DNA of 34,769 bases from Anaerolineae bacterium (GCA_018648655.1 JABGQV010000068.1:1-34769); one strand, 5' to 3'. Positions 1 through 9,093 are shown, numbered from the stretch's first letter. Notes: generated by a model from the sequence alone, not told the origin. A program made the numbers and translations.

Positions 1-63
1 TGAGGTATTCTTCGGATATCAACCTGTTGCACTTACGACTTGAATCCAAGAACTCCCTTAGGT

Positions 64-1362
64 CTATTTCTCAGGTTTACCTGTAGTGCTATCCATAAGT
101 ATCCAATCCAGAGGAAGGGATAAATTCTCGCTCCATGGAATATTTGCTCTTGAGCGTGGGCTTCCTATATCATAAATATCAAAGGGGCAAATACCTTCGG
201 CTGTATCTTTCAAATTAACTCTCTTTCGCCCCAACTGGTTTATTCGTACACTAAGGCTATATCGTCCGGGCGTCAGAATGGGAGGTACTTTCACTAAATA
301 TGTATGCAATCCAGGAGAGCGGCTTAAAAGTTGTTTTTCATCCTTTTCAAAATCATAACTTGTACTTATAGGGTTTAGTTTCTTGTCCAAGATAGATAAA
401 CTAACGCTAAAACGATAAAGATTCTTTCGGATTGCTATTTTGATTTTTATTCTTAGCGATTGGTCATGTGGAAAACGATTTGAACGCCTAGTTTCGTTGT
501 CAAATTCAACAGCCATTATTTGGATTTTTCGATTTGAATTAGCGTTTGCTACAAAACTTATTTGATTTTGAGTGTCGCCGTTATGTAAATATTCTTCAAT
601 GGCTTTTTCCATTTCACCTAGGTATTTTATTTCTCCATTTTCTATAAAAATCCCTTTTGTGCATAATGACCTAACAACAGCCATATTATGACTAACAAAT
701 AGAACTGTTCGCCCATCCTGAACCACATTTTCCATTTTATTTAAACTTTTCTTTTGAAAAGCTGTATCTCCTACAGACAGGATTTCATCAATAAGCAAAA
801 TTTCAGGATCAAGATAGGCTGCAACAGAGAATGCAAGGCGCATTTTCATCCCGCTGGAAAAAAACTTAACCGGAGTATCTAAAAATTCTTCTATTTCTGA
901 AAAAGCCACAATTTCGTCAAATTTCCGATCAATTTCTGTTCGGCGCATCCCAAGAATAGATCCGTTAAGATAGACGTTTTCACGTCCAGTCAGATCTGGA
1001 TGAAAACCAGTCCCTACCTCAAGCAGGGACCCAACTCTCCCCCGCAAATAAGCTTTTCCTTCACTGGGCGCTGTGATACGTGAAAGGATTTTCAGCAGTG
1101 TGCTTTTCCCAGCGCCATTGCTACCTATAATTCCTACAGATTCTCCAGACTTAATTTCAAAAGAGATATTTCGCAACGCCCAAAAAGTAGATTGCGGCAT
1201 TTTCGGCATGCTACTTTCTTGAGACTTGGCTTTCATGCGCATTAAATTTACGCCTGATTTAAGTGAATCCTCCAAGGCTTGTCTTAGCATAACGCGCCTT
1301 TTCCCACTATGATACCTATATTCTTTGCCTATATTTTGTGCACGTATTATATGATTTCCCAT
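64..1362 (-). CDS. wzt: Polysaccharide ABC exporter ATP-binding protein (Wzt type)
   Basis: ATPase of a Wzm/Wzt-type exporter that moves a lipid-linked polysaccharide across the membrane. The N-terminal 250 or so residues hold a full ABC ATPase: Walker A GSNGAGKST, signature FSSGMKMRLAF, Walker B ILLIDE and switch histidine in FVSHN. The last 130 or so residues form a beta-rich domain of the Wzt C-terminal type, which in studied members binds the glycan; here it is assigned by position and general resemblance. The open frame extends to 1551, but that stretch lies over the end of the permease gene. I chose the ATG at 1362 (MGNHIIRAQN), two bases after the permease stop, giving 432 residues. 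The pair looks translationally coupled. The glycan substrate cannot be read from the sequence, although the upstream sulfotransferase fusion hints at a sulfated one. Confidence 0.9.
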   Translation of the reverse strand: MGNHIIRAQNIGKEYRYHSGKRRVMLRQALEDSLKSGVNLMRMKAKSQESSMPKMPQSTFWALRNISFEIKSGESVGIIGSNGAGKSTLLKILSRITAPSEGKAYLRGRVGSLLEVGTGFHPDLTGRENVYLNGSILGMRRTEIDRKFDEIVAFSEIEEFLDTPVKFFSSGMKMRLAFSVAAYLDPEILLIDEILSVGDTAFQKKSLNKMENVVQDGRTVLFVSHNMAVVRSLCTKGIFIENGEIKYLGEMEKAIEEYLHNGDTQNQISFVANANSNRKIQIMAVEFDNETRRSNRFPHDQSLRIKIKIAIRKNLYRFSVSLSILDKKLNPISTSYDFEKDEKQLLSRSPGLHTYLVKVPPILTPGRYSLSVRINQLGRKRVNLKDTAEGICPFDIYDIGSPRSRANIPWSENLSLPLDWILMDSTTGKPEK

Positions 1363-1364
1363 AT

Positions 1365-2216
1365 CTATATCAGGTCCGCAAATGTTTGTTCCATACGTTG
1401 AAAATAAAATAGTCCGCTTATAAAAAACATCAGTACTACACTTGTTGAAATAATTGCTAATGAACTTAGTTCTATAGATTGCCCAAGGATAGCCCACCGA
1501 AACCCATTTACGATACCAACCATCGGATTTAACCCATATACTAATTCCCATTCTTTAGGGATTAATGAGCTAGTATAAGCAATAGGCGTTGCATAGAGCC
1601 AAACTCGCAATAAAAAGGGCGTTACATATTTAATATCCCTGTATCTAACATTCAAGGCTGATAACCATAAGCCTGCTGCTAATGCACTAATTACAGCAAG
1701 CAGTAAAAAGGCAGGCAGAAAAAGAATACGCCACGTTATGGCAATTTCATAATAGACCATCATCCCTAATAAGACGAGAAAGGCAATAAAAAAATCAACT
1801 AAACTGCTTAAGATAGATGATATAGGGAGAAAAATACGCGGAAAATAAATTTTAGAAATCATATGTTTGTTTGAAATCAAGCTAGCTGAGGCATCGCTCA
1901 AAGACCGAGAAAATAGCTGCCAAGGAAGTAAAGCCGTATAAGTAAAAATAGGGTATGGAAATCCCTCAGATGGTAATTTGGCAAGTTTCCCGAAAACAAT
2001 ACTGAAAATAACCATCGTGATAATGGGTTGAATAATTGCCCATGCTGCACCCAAAAACGTTTGTTTATAACGAACCTTGATGTCACGCCAAGTCAGAAAA
2101 TATAATAATTCTCGAAATTCCCAGAGTTCCTTCATTCGCAAATTGAGCCAGCCTCTCGGTGGCTCAAGCAAAATTTCTTTTTGTTCTATTCTTTCACTGC
2201 ATTCTTTTTTTTTCAT
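1365..2216 (-). CDS. wzm: Polysaccharide ABC exporter permease (Wzm type, ABC-2 family)
   Basis: Integral membrane half of the exporter encoded with the ATPase directly downstream. The protein has 283 residues, the usual size for ABC-2 polysaccharide permeases. A cytoplasmic N-terminus of about 35 residues precedes LLYFLTWRDIKVRYKQTFLGAAWAI, a stretch typical of the family, and about six hydrophobic segments follow. The conserved NP in YGLNPMVGIVNGFRW near the C-terminal end also fits. The start at 2216 has GGAG about ten bases upstream. The TAG stop at 1365-1367 is followed by two bases and then the ATPase ATG. It should form a homodimeric channel with two Wzt subunits. Family assignment is firm; the exported glycan is unknown. 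Confidence 0.9.
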   Translation of the reverse strand: MKKKECSERIEQKEILLEPPRGWLNLRMKELWEFRELLYFLTWRDIKVRYKQTFLGAAWAIIQPIITMVIFSIVFGKLAKLPSEGFPYPIFTYTALLPWQLFSRSLSDASASLISNKHMISKIYFPRIFLPISSILSSLVDFFIAFLVLLGMMVYYEIAITWRILFLPAFLLLAVISALAAGLWLSALNVRYRDIKYVTPFLLRVWLYATPIAYTSSLIPKEWELVYGLNPMVGIVNGFRWAILGQSIELSSLAIISTSVVLMFFISGLFYFQRMEQTFADLI

Positions 2217-2286
2217 TTCCTAATCACTCCACACTGAGCCGAATTTCTTGAAAAATTCATTTTCATGTATAAGCCATATCCAAGCC

Positions 2287-4671
2287 TCAATGTTTTTTCT
2301 TAACCAAATATCCATAATGTTCAAGGCATATCTCAGCGCTTGGCGTTTTCAGGAGTTCATCAATTCTTCCCACAAACTCAGGCTGTTGCCAGCGTCCAAT
2401 CCAATAGCTATCTTGAATTATCGTTGCCCCAACAGGATAATTCAAAAATGGTGTTTTGTCTTCTTCGCCGATGAACTCACAAATCATGTTGATAGTGTCC
2501 TCATAATTCTGGATTGAATCTTCATAGCGAAGCGTTAGTACCTGAGGATGATTCTCAAATTTTATCCCTGCTTTTATATCATATACCCATTGCTCAGCTG
2601 TAGTTAAATACCTTGCCATTATTTTTTTATCTTCTTCTGTCACGACATCCCTTCCATCACGAACTATGTTTATTATCTGAATCCCTTTTCCATAGTAGGT
2701 CAGTAAGCGTTCATATGCCAGAACACTGAGGGAGCTTAGACCACACCAACGCTTAGAAGAAAAAGGGATTGGCTCTCTATACAATTTTATTCTTAATTCT
2801 TGGAGATTGATTGGCACTTTTTTATTAGTGTTTATTCTATGGGATTTCACGGTTCTAATTGGTAAGAGAGGGTGTCGAGTAGGATAATTCAACTTCACAT
2901 CTCCTGAAACTGTATGGATATTGGGGTGGCAAGAAAGAATAGATAATATTAATTCGGCACCTGATCCTTGACTTCCTCCAATGACTATCGGTGGGGATGA
3001 AAAAGTTAGAGTTTTCATAGCCGAAATAATATGTCTTCTTTTTATTTTTCTTATTCTTTTCAACTTGATACTTCGATTATGTCCTCCCTCTTTCTCAGAT
3101 ATCAGTAGCCTTGCATTTTTATGCGGCATTTTTGTATATGAGGAAGCTTTACCCAAGAAATTAGATATTTTTTCCAAAGCTTTCTTATCGCTAACATCAA
3201 TTATAAGTAAATCTTCAGATCTATCCTTAAAGTATTCAATAACATCACGATTATAACGTTCATACCGAGCTACAATTTCTTTTTCATGACCAATTGGATT
3301 ACCGTATCCATAAACAAACTCATTCGATGAAACAGATTGGTCACGAAAGTAATTTAAAAAACTTAACCACCAAGAACTACTGTCACGAATCGTTAAAATA
3401 AATTTGCTGCCAGGGTACCACTTGTCAAACTCCTCATAAAAAAGAAACCAGGGCGTATCCTGAAAAGCATCAAAAAGCTCTGATATTCGTCTTAATTCTG
3501 AGAATTTTCCTCTATTAAGGCTCATATGAAACTCATGGTCTAGTGCCTTGTAGTGTTTTGAGGTCTGATACCCCATATCTTGCAGTACTGATTCAACCGA
3601 TGTAGTCCCTGTTTTTTGTAAACCAAGGCAAAAAACCCTTGTGGACGCACTTGGCAAGATATTGAAGTACCCTACTAACTTAGAAGAAATAGGCAATAAA
3701 TCAGCATATTTTGCTGCTTTATTTAGTCGAACAAAAGTAGCTTCTCCTCTTATAGTACTTCTTAAATACTCATTGCTTTCTTCATGACCAAGCAATTGAA
3801 CCACGCTTCTAGAAGGATATTCAAGAATTTTTTTCCCCTTTTTTTCATAGTATGGTTTGACCATAACGTGCCTAGCGAGTACAAGAATCAGCTCTGAGCT
3901 TACATGCTTTATCAACTCTTCTTGTGTACTTTTTTCATCCACCGTTGGTGGTATATCTTCCGATAATAAGGAATAATTAAAAATATTTCCAGTTCCACAA
4001 AAAGAATATTGCATATAATACGGAGCAATCCTATTCCCTGTCATTTTGTATCCATGCGCCATAATCCAACCATTCTTTCCTGGATGAGAATTCGCATAAG
4101 CAGAAATGTCATTCCCCACATAATCATCAGCGTCAAATGCCATAACATACTCAGGGGTATATTTTTTTGCGGCGATAACACCAATTAATTGCTTGGTACC
4201 TCTATTTATTGCATAATTGGCCATCAATTTGAATTCATTTTTTGAAATGAGCTTACGCGTAACTCTTCTCATCTTTCGCAACTTAGCATATATATTGCTA
4301 GGCCCCTTATAAAGCAGTATTTCCATTATTCTTATGATTTTTTGATTGTTTGATTTAGGTTTTCTTTTTAATCTTGAGTGCTCCCACACTCTTGAAGCTT
4401 CCACTGGAACAGAAAAATTTCCCAAACTATTAAACCTATGGATCACTTCATCTCCATGCCTCGGAAAATCAACTTCAACAAACTCCGTGAATCTATTAAT
4501 CAATTCAGCGTGATGGTATAGAGGAAGTTTTTTATCACAAACAACGACCACTCTAAAATCTTTATCTTTCTGACTACAAACTGAAAATAAGGTGTTGTTT
4601 AGCATCTGCCAAACCTTTTCATAAGATTGGCTATTATCTGGATGTTTTACGGCTGTTATGAATACCAACAT
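2287..4671 (-). CDS. Glycosyltransferase fused to two sulfotransferase-like domains
   Basis: A 794-residue protein with three apparent catalytic regions. Residues 1 to about 320 look like a GT-A glycosyltransferase: an opening beta strand (MLVFITAVKHP), a second strand RVVVVCDK, and a DXD-type motif in AFDADDY (180-183). Residues about 345-515 look like a sulfotransferase, with a 5'-phosphosulfate loop GLQKTGTTS (350-358) and a 3'-phosphate region LTIRDSSSWW. Residues about 560-794 look like a second, different sulfotransferase with loop GGSQGSG and NIVRDGRDVV. Substrates would be a nucleotide sugar and PAPS, by family knowledge. The frame is open to 4710, but the ATG at 4671 has AGGA eight bases upstream and begins at the family-like strand. 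It lies 70 bases before the wzm start, so a role in the exported glycan is inferred. No signal peptide or membrane segment is seen. Confidence 0.8.
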   Translation of the reverse strand: MLVFITAVKHPDNSQSYEKVWQMLNNTLFSVCSQKDKDFRVVVVCDKKLPLYHHAELINRFTEFVEVDFPRHGDEVIHRFNSLGNFSVPVEASRVWEHSRLKRKPKSNNQKIIRIMEILLYKGPSNIYAKLRKMRRVTRKLISKNEFKLMANYAINRGTKQLIGVIAAKKYTPEYVMAFDADDYVGNDISAYANSHPGKNGWIMAHGYKMTGNRIAPYYMQYSFCGTGNIFNYSLLSEDIPPTVDEKSTQEELIKHVSSELILVLARHVMVKPYYEKKGKKILEYPSRSVVQLLGHEESNEYLRSTIRGEATFVRLNKAAKYADLLPISSKLVGYFNILPSASTRVFCLGLQKTGTTSVESVLQDMGYQTSKHYKALDHEFHMSLNRGKFSELRRISELFDAFQDTPWFLFYEEFDKWYPGSKFILTIRDSSSWWLSFLNYFRDQSVSSNEFVYGYGNPIGHEKEIVARYERYNRDVIEYFKDRSEDLLIIDVSDKKALEKISNFLGKASSYTKMPHKNARLLISEKEGGHNRSIKLKRIRKIKRRHIISAMKTLTFSSPPIVIGGSQGSGAELILSILSCHPNIHTVSGDVKLNYPTRHPLLPIRTVKSHRINTNKKVPINLQELRIKLYREPIPFSSKRWCGLSSLSVLAYERLLTYYGKGIQIINIVRDGRDVVTEEDKKIMARYLTTAEQWVYDIKAGIKFENHPQVLTLRYEDSIQNYEDTINMICEFIGEEDKTPFLNYPVGATIIQDSYWIGRWQQPEFVGRIDELLKTPSAEICLEHYGYLVKKKH

Positions 4672-4806
4672 CAGTTCTGTCCTATAGATTGTTCTCCTAA
4701 CTGATTTCATTAGGATGTTTTTTTATGAAGTCATTCTTATTAGAAATTTTGATTGCAATAATTAAACATGAATTATGCTACTAACTAGAAATTTTTTCAT
4801 TTAATT

Positions 4807-7347
4807 TTAGTCACTGCTATTACATGCTGTTTTGGACAAAGGGTCACGAAAATAAATTTGCCTAGATAATGTCATTATCAAAAGAACATCTACATCAACA
4901 TATTTTTCTTCACCATCTTCTCGCAGGCAACCAATAATAATTACTTCATCCAAATTTTCTATCTCTGATACATCTTGGCTCTCCATCACAGCTTTATATG
5001 TTCCATTCGGGCCAATTAGCATAAAAGCTGTTCGAGAATAATCCAAAGTCTTGTAAGGGAAGTAAAAAGAAAATTCTCCCTCGTCTGCTAGATAATAACG
5101 CGGATACATAACTTGGCCCATTATAACTTCAGCTTTGTCATCTGCAAGAAACTCTTTATAATACGAGTGATTACCCTGTAAATCATAATTTAAAAGGATT
5201 TCTTGTATTTGATTCTCATTCACTTCATTAAATTTCTTGGGGAAAAGATAATCAGGCATTATGAGTATTACTACCACTGCAAAAAGAATGAGTAAGGATA
5301 GAAAGATGCCACGTGAATTTATATCTTTTTCTATACTCTGGTCAAGCAATATCGCTTCTTTATAAGAAAAATCTTTTTTTTCTTGAAGCAAGGAAAAGAA
5401 AAACAAACTAAATTGAAATAAACCAATAAGAAAATATAAAAGAAGTATCCAGTCCACGGGCACAATATATCGCCCCCCCGATGTGCGCCCTAAGGCATTT
5501 GCTAAGTTATAGCCTAAAAAAAAGACCAAGGGGAGGGCACCAAGTATGAGGTCACGTTTTATCGAAAAAGCAATACCCAAGGCAATTAACAAAAAGTTTA
5601 TAGATAATAAAAAAAGCTGCTCAAAACGAAAACGTTTATCCCAAGAAGACCTCCAAAATGAGTTTTCGGCCTTTATGGTATTTCGTAGATTCTCAAAAAG
5701 AAAGGTATTAGGGAGCACTAAAACTGAGGTGATAATATTCCGAGCAAAGTGATTTCCGACAATTGCTAAGTCGCTTTGGGAAGAGTTGGCACCCGTATTT
5801 TCTTTTCTTTCTGTTGAACTTAATTGTGGTGGAGAATCGCCCTCTGTCTTTTCATCTTGGAGAATATCACCCGTTTGAGCATAATGTGAATCAGCGATCG
5901 AAACGATTTTCCTAAGCACCGCAGGATACGTATAATTAGGATTATTTGCTGAAATATTGAGTTCATAAGGAATTATTATCGCAACAACTCCTAATAAGAA
6001 CATGCCCAATATTAATGCTCGTGCTTTTTTATTAAAATCTTTAAATAAAAAAGGCAATAATAAAATAGCAGGAAGAAAGCCTAGAATTGTTTGGCGCAAA
6101 TATAAAGATAAGGCAAATACCCCTCCAATGAGTATTGGCAAATATAATTTTTGAGGCTTTTTAAACCAAATAAGGCATAAGAATAGAATAAGGCTAATAG
6201 CAATCGCTGTGGGAAAATCCGTGAGCATCTGTTTTTGATTGGCAAGGTTTATCATATTCGTTGCTGCAATCCCGTTTACACCTCGCATTACGATAAGAGC
6301 AGCAAAAGCTATACCCGCCCCTCGGCTTGAAAGCAGTTTTGCAATCAGAAAGACCAAGGCCGGAAAAATACCATAAAGAGCAGCTTGTAATTGCATATTT
6401 CTTGCATAATCTTGTCCAGAAAGAGCATGGAGAAAAACAAGAAAAGTAGGATAAAGGGGGCGATTATAAGATTTGCCATTATTCAGCCCCTGGCCAATTA
6501 AAGCGTATTGGCTCATTAAATCAAATTTGGCAGCATCAGCAAATGGGTATGTTTCATAAGTTGGTGGGTAGGGACCTGGATTAAGGTATCCATTCGGGAC
6601 AGGGGTTTGAGCCCATATTCCCCCCGCTACAACCCAAATCACGACAAAAACCAAGACAGTAAAGCCTGTAGAAGATAACCCTTTCTTCTGCCATTTTTTT
6701 TCAATACCAAGAAATAGCATACCAATAAACAGTGCTATAAGAACTTGCCACCCTAAAACTGGAACTCCCGCTTCGTTCCAGTCTTCCCCTCGTGCAGAAA
6801 AACCAAAACGACTAACCATTAGAAAGCTCCACCCTATTATAAAAACAACAAAAAATATAGCGCTAATTTGAAGAGCTCGCTTATTCTCAAACCATTCTTT
6901 CGGCGTAACCCCCTTTTTATTCTTATTTATAAAAAACCAATAGATTAATATTTGAAATGAAAGAAGCGTACCCAATGCTAATAATAATTTTGCTTCTTCT
7001 ATATAGTTTTTGAAATATCCAAATAGCTCAAGTGGCGTAAAAAGAATAATCCAGCCCAATGCGCCTGCAAAGAAAAGGATATATTGTACATTCGTTATTT
7101 TAAGCAATATATATATATCTACCTTGAGAGATTTCCCCCTCATTAGTCGAAAAGCAGCGCTCCATAAAATAAAAGATATCAAACTCAAAAAGAGAATAAA
7201 AAACAACTTCCCCATTGAATATCCCCACAAAAATGCTCTGTCAGCTTCTGAACGACTAAATAAATAAAATACTGCGATTGCGAAGAACTCTAATCCAGTT
7301 AATAATAGAAATAAAACTTCTCTGCGTTTCTCAGGGGCATATCTCAT
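4807..7347 (-). CDS. Large multi-spanning membrane protein, probable GT-C glycosyltransferase
   Basis: An 846-residue protein with many hydrophobic segments, at least a dozen by eye, and a hydrophilic C-terminal tail of about 120 residues. A loop around residues 265-305 contains TYETYPFADAAKFD and, further on, NRPLYPTF, matching the general GT-C pattern in which acidic residues in an early extracytoplasmic loop are followed by a basic/proline-rich segment before a membrane helix. Such enzymes take sugar from polyprenyl-phosphate carriers. A polar loop near residues 480-530 lies between membrane blocks. Position next to the glycosyltransferase/sulfotransferase fusion and the Wzm/Wzt pair supports a glycan role. 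The start has GAGAGGA about nine bases upstream. It could instead be a polymerase or ligase-type membrane protein; only the GT-C-like architecture is claimed. Confidence 0.6.
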   Translation of the reverse strand: MRYAPEKRREVLFLLLTGLEFFAIAVFYLFSRSEADRAFLWGYSMGKLFFILFLSLISFILWSAAFRLMRGKSLKVDIYILLKITNVQYILFFAGALGWIILFTPLELFGYFKNYIEEAKLLLALGTLLSFQILIYWFFINKNKKGVTPKEWFENKRALQISAIFFVVFIIGWSFLMVSRFGFSARGEDWNEAGVPVLGWQVLIALFIGMLFLGIEKKWQKKGLSSTGFTVLVFVVIWVVAGGIWAQTPVPNGYLNPGPYPPTYETYPFADAAKFDLMSQYALIGQGLNNGKSYNRPLYPTFLVFLHALSGQDYARNMQLQAALYGIFPALVFLIAKLLSSRGAGIAFAALIVMRGVNGIAATNMINLANQKQMLTDFPTAIAISLILFLCLIWFKKPQKLYLPILIGGVFALSLYLRQTILGFLPAILLLPFLFKDFNKKARALILGMFLLGVVAIIIPYELNISANNPNYTYPAVLRKIVSIADSHYAQTGDILQDEKTEGDSPPQLSSTERKENTGANSSQSDLAIVGNHFARNIITSVLVLPNTFLFENLRNTIKAENSFWRSSWDKRFRFEQLFLLSINFLLIALGIAFSIKRDLILGALPLVFFLGYNLANALGRTSGGRYIVPVDWILLLYFLIGLFQFSLFFFSLLQEKKDFSYKEAILLDQSIEKDINSRGIFLSLLILFAVVVILIMPDYLFPKKFNEVNENQIQEILLNYDLQGNHSYYKEFLADDKAEVIMGQVMYPRYYLADEGEFSFYFPYKTLDYSRTAFMLIGPNGTYKAVMESQDVSEIENLDEVIIIGCLREDGEEKYVDVDVLLIMTLSRQIYFRDPLSKTACNSSD

Positions 7348-7586
7348 TATTCTACGTCCTCTCCCATTTTAGACACAGGGGGCTGACGCCTGCGCTGATT
7401 GATTATACCCCTGCTCCTCGCAGGTACTTCTGGCGACCTCAACTATAGCATCTTCTTTGACACTATTTTCTTTCTTGATATTCTCCTTCTCTCTCTAGAA
7501 TAAAGTTTAGACAATCTCGTAATTCATCAAGGCCACATATATAATTAAAACTGGGATATTGCAACTTTGACGGAATTCTGCCACAC
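7348..7586. other. Intergenic stretch without recognisable gene
   Basis: This 239-base stretch between the GT-C-like gene and the comM remnant shows no open frame with coding character on either strand. It continues the decay zone downstream of the comM fragment: in the remnant's frame the resemblance to ComM stops near 7587. The Shine-Dalgarno site of the membrane-protein gene (GAGAGGA) lies at its low-coordinate end. A promoter for the polysaccharide genes would be expected here, but I cannot point to convincing boxes. Confidence 0.4.
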
Positions 7587-7826
7587 ACACATATCGGCGT
7601 TGGTCATGCCCTCATTGTTGAGACCTGCGAATCTCGCACGTTGCCTTTGTCTTGCTTACTCCACCTAAGCGCGAATTTCACCTGAAGCTTCTCCCCTTCG
7701 TTTATTAGAGAGTTTCTCAGAATCCACACGTGGGACTTCAATATGAATATCAATTCTGTCAAGCATAGGGCCTGAAATGCGTTTTGGGTAGCCTGTCACG
7801 GTGAAGTGTGAACAGTTGATATTTCT
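7587..7826 (-). pseudogene. comM: Decayed fragment of a ComM/YifB (Mg-chelatase-like AAA) gene
   Basis: Translating the minus strand from about 7817 gives PKRISGPMLDRIDIHIEVPR, very close to the conserved ISGPLLDRIDIHVEVPRV segment of ComM/YifB. The same frame continues through EIRA, a TAG stop (7665-7667), VE, a TAA stop (7656-7658), then ARQRQRARFAGLN and TNADM, which match the next conserved ComM segments (RQRERF, TNADM). So about 80 codons of a roughly 500-codon gene remain in one register, with two in-frame stops and neither end. The intact protein is a hexameric helicase-like AAA protein involved in DNA uptake and branch migration; this copy cannot make it. It abuts the stop of the pentapeptide-repeat gene, so the upstream part was probably replaced or deleted. 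Confidence 0.85.
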
Positions 7827-8801
7827 CTACCCTGCCACGCTTTTCAGAAAGTCACTTGCTAATCGTATTTTGGGCACTTGTGTCTTGACTAATTGAAGCT
7901 GATTATGCTTTTCAAGGGCTGGATTGATAATCGCATCTTCTAAAACAGCAAGTAACTGCTCTCTAGTTTCATATTCTAGCGTATCTAATACCCAATCATA
8001 TTTTGATTGAAGGTTCGCCATCATTGAAAAAGGTTTCTCCCCTTTCTGGATGATAGGGGCGAAAGGAATCTGATAATCAGGCACAGTTGCTTGCAACTCA
8101 AGCGGGGCAGATTTTGGATTGGTAATGTCAACGATGACAAATAAAGAAAGCCCGGCAAGTATTTGGATCGTTTCCGTAAAATCTCGGTTTTTAGAGCCTT
8201 GAAAATCAAAAATAATGGGTAAGAAGCCGAAATCTCGGAGGCTATCGGCAATCGAATCGAGAACTTCTTTTCTTTCAGGAGGATAGAATCTGCCTAAAAT
8301 AAGAACAGCCTTTTCCCCGACAGTGTTAATCACATCACGAATTTTTTCGTTCTTAATTAGAAGGTAGATGAACTGCGCCACATCAAGATGGTCCACCGTC
8401 AGTATAGGTTCATTCTTCCTGCTAATAATCAGGTTCTTCTGTTCCGCCCCCATGAGCTTGGTATTCCAGGCAGAAATCCCATAGACCAAGCAATCTGTAA
8501 TTATGGCCCGTTGGAAATTTGTGTCAACTAGAATGGCAGATGTGAAATCGGCATTACGGATGGTGGCATCCGACAGCTTTGCTCTGCGAAGGTCAGCTCT
8601 GCGAAAACTCGCCCCCGACAAATTCGTCTCTCTTAAGTCTGCCCTGCGTAAGTTCGTGTCATTGAAGTTGGCCTTTTGCAAATCCCTTCCAAAAAGCCTA
8701 GCTTTACGAAGATTTGGTTCATTGCCTGGGTGTTTTTGTCTCCACGCATTCCACGCATCAACTCCTTCTTCTAAGATTTCCAAATGCTCTGGGTTTGCCA
8801 T
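7827..8801 (-). CDS. Pentapeptide-repeat protein with uncharacterised Rossmann-like C-terminal domain
   Basis: A 324-residue soluble protein. A short N-terminal helix region (MANPEHLEILEEGVDAWNAW) leads into pentapeptide repeats at about residues 30-110 with the A(D/N)LxX rhythm (ADLRETNLSGASFRRADLRR), expected to form a right-handed quadrilateral beta helix. From about residue 130 a second domain begins: VLILGRF, an alpha helix, PIIFDFQ, then ILAGLSLFVIVDIT, a beta-alpha-beta pattern like TIR- or SLOG-type nucleotide-binding folds, though no catalytic residues are assigned. From memory, the same two-part layout occurs in uncharacterised cyanobacterial proteins. The start has a very strong Shine-Dalgarno site (AAGGAGGAG). 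It appears monocistronic; the neighbours are a decayed gene and the end of the nar cluster. Function unknown. Confidence 0.8.
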   Translation of the reverse strand: MANPEHLEILEEGVDAWNAWRQKHPGNEPNLRKARLFGRDLQKANFNDTNLRRADLRETNLSGASFRRADLRRAKLSDATIRNADFTSAILVDTNFQRAIITDCLVYGISAWNTKLMGAEQKNLIISRKNEPILTVDHLDVAQFIYLLIKNEKIRDVINTVGEKAVLILGRFYPPERKEVLDSIADSLRDFGFLPIIFDFQGSKNRDFTETIQILAGLSLFVIVDITNPKSAPLELQATVPDYQIPFAPIIQKGEKPFSMMANLQSKYDWVLDTLEYETREQLLAVLEDAIINPALEKHNQLQLVKTQVPKIRLASDFLKSVAG

Positions 8802-8868
8802 TTGCTCCTCCTTTCTAAACTCATCGACATCAATTTAGCCTATTCAGTGACGCGCGGGTAGGCCAGGT

Positions 8869-9093
8869 TCAGGTTTTCGACGGCAAAAATCCTAAGCCGA
8901 CGGGAATCCCATCAACGGTAAGGGTACGAGTCAAACTATTATACAGTTGAGGGGCATAAATCTTCTCATAAGAAAAAGGTAAGTTACTATGATTATACGT
9001 GAAATTCTTGTAGGTCGCAGAAATATCCCCCGTAACTGATGGTGTGATGGTGCAGCTGAGTTCAAGGAGTCTCAGAAAACCTTCTCCAGTCTT
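8869..9093 (-). pseudogene. Open-frame remnant without a start, possible surface-protein fragment
   Basis: A 73-codon open frame on the minus strand is bounded by a TAA at 9094-9096 and a TGA at 8869-8871, with no ATG at its head. Its later part (ITPSVTGDISATYKN onward, with FTYNHSNLPFSYEK) has the Ser/Thr/Tyr/Asn-rich make-up of bacterial extracellular repeat domains. I do not recognise a family. It lies in the 510-base gap between the nar cluster and the pentapeptide-repeat gene. It may be the tail of a deleted gene or chance; confidence is low. Confidence 0.25.

Noticed and set aside
1363-1551. Extra 63 residues at the N-terminus of the Wzt protein
   Set aside because: They overlap the end of the permease gene in another frame and have no ABC-protein character.
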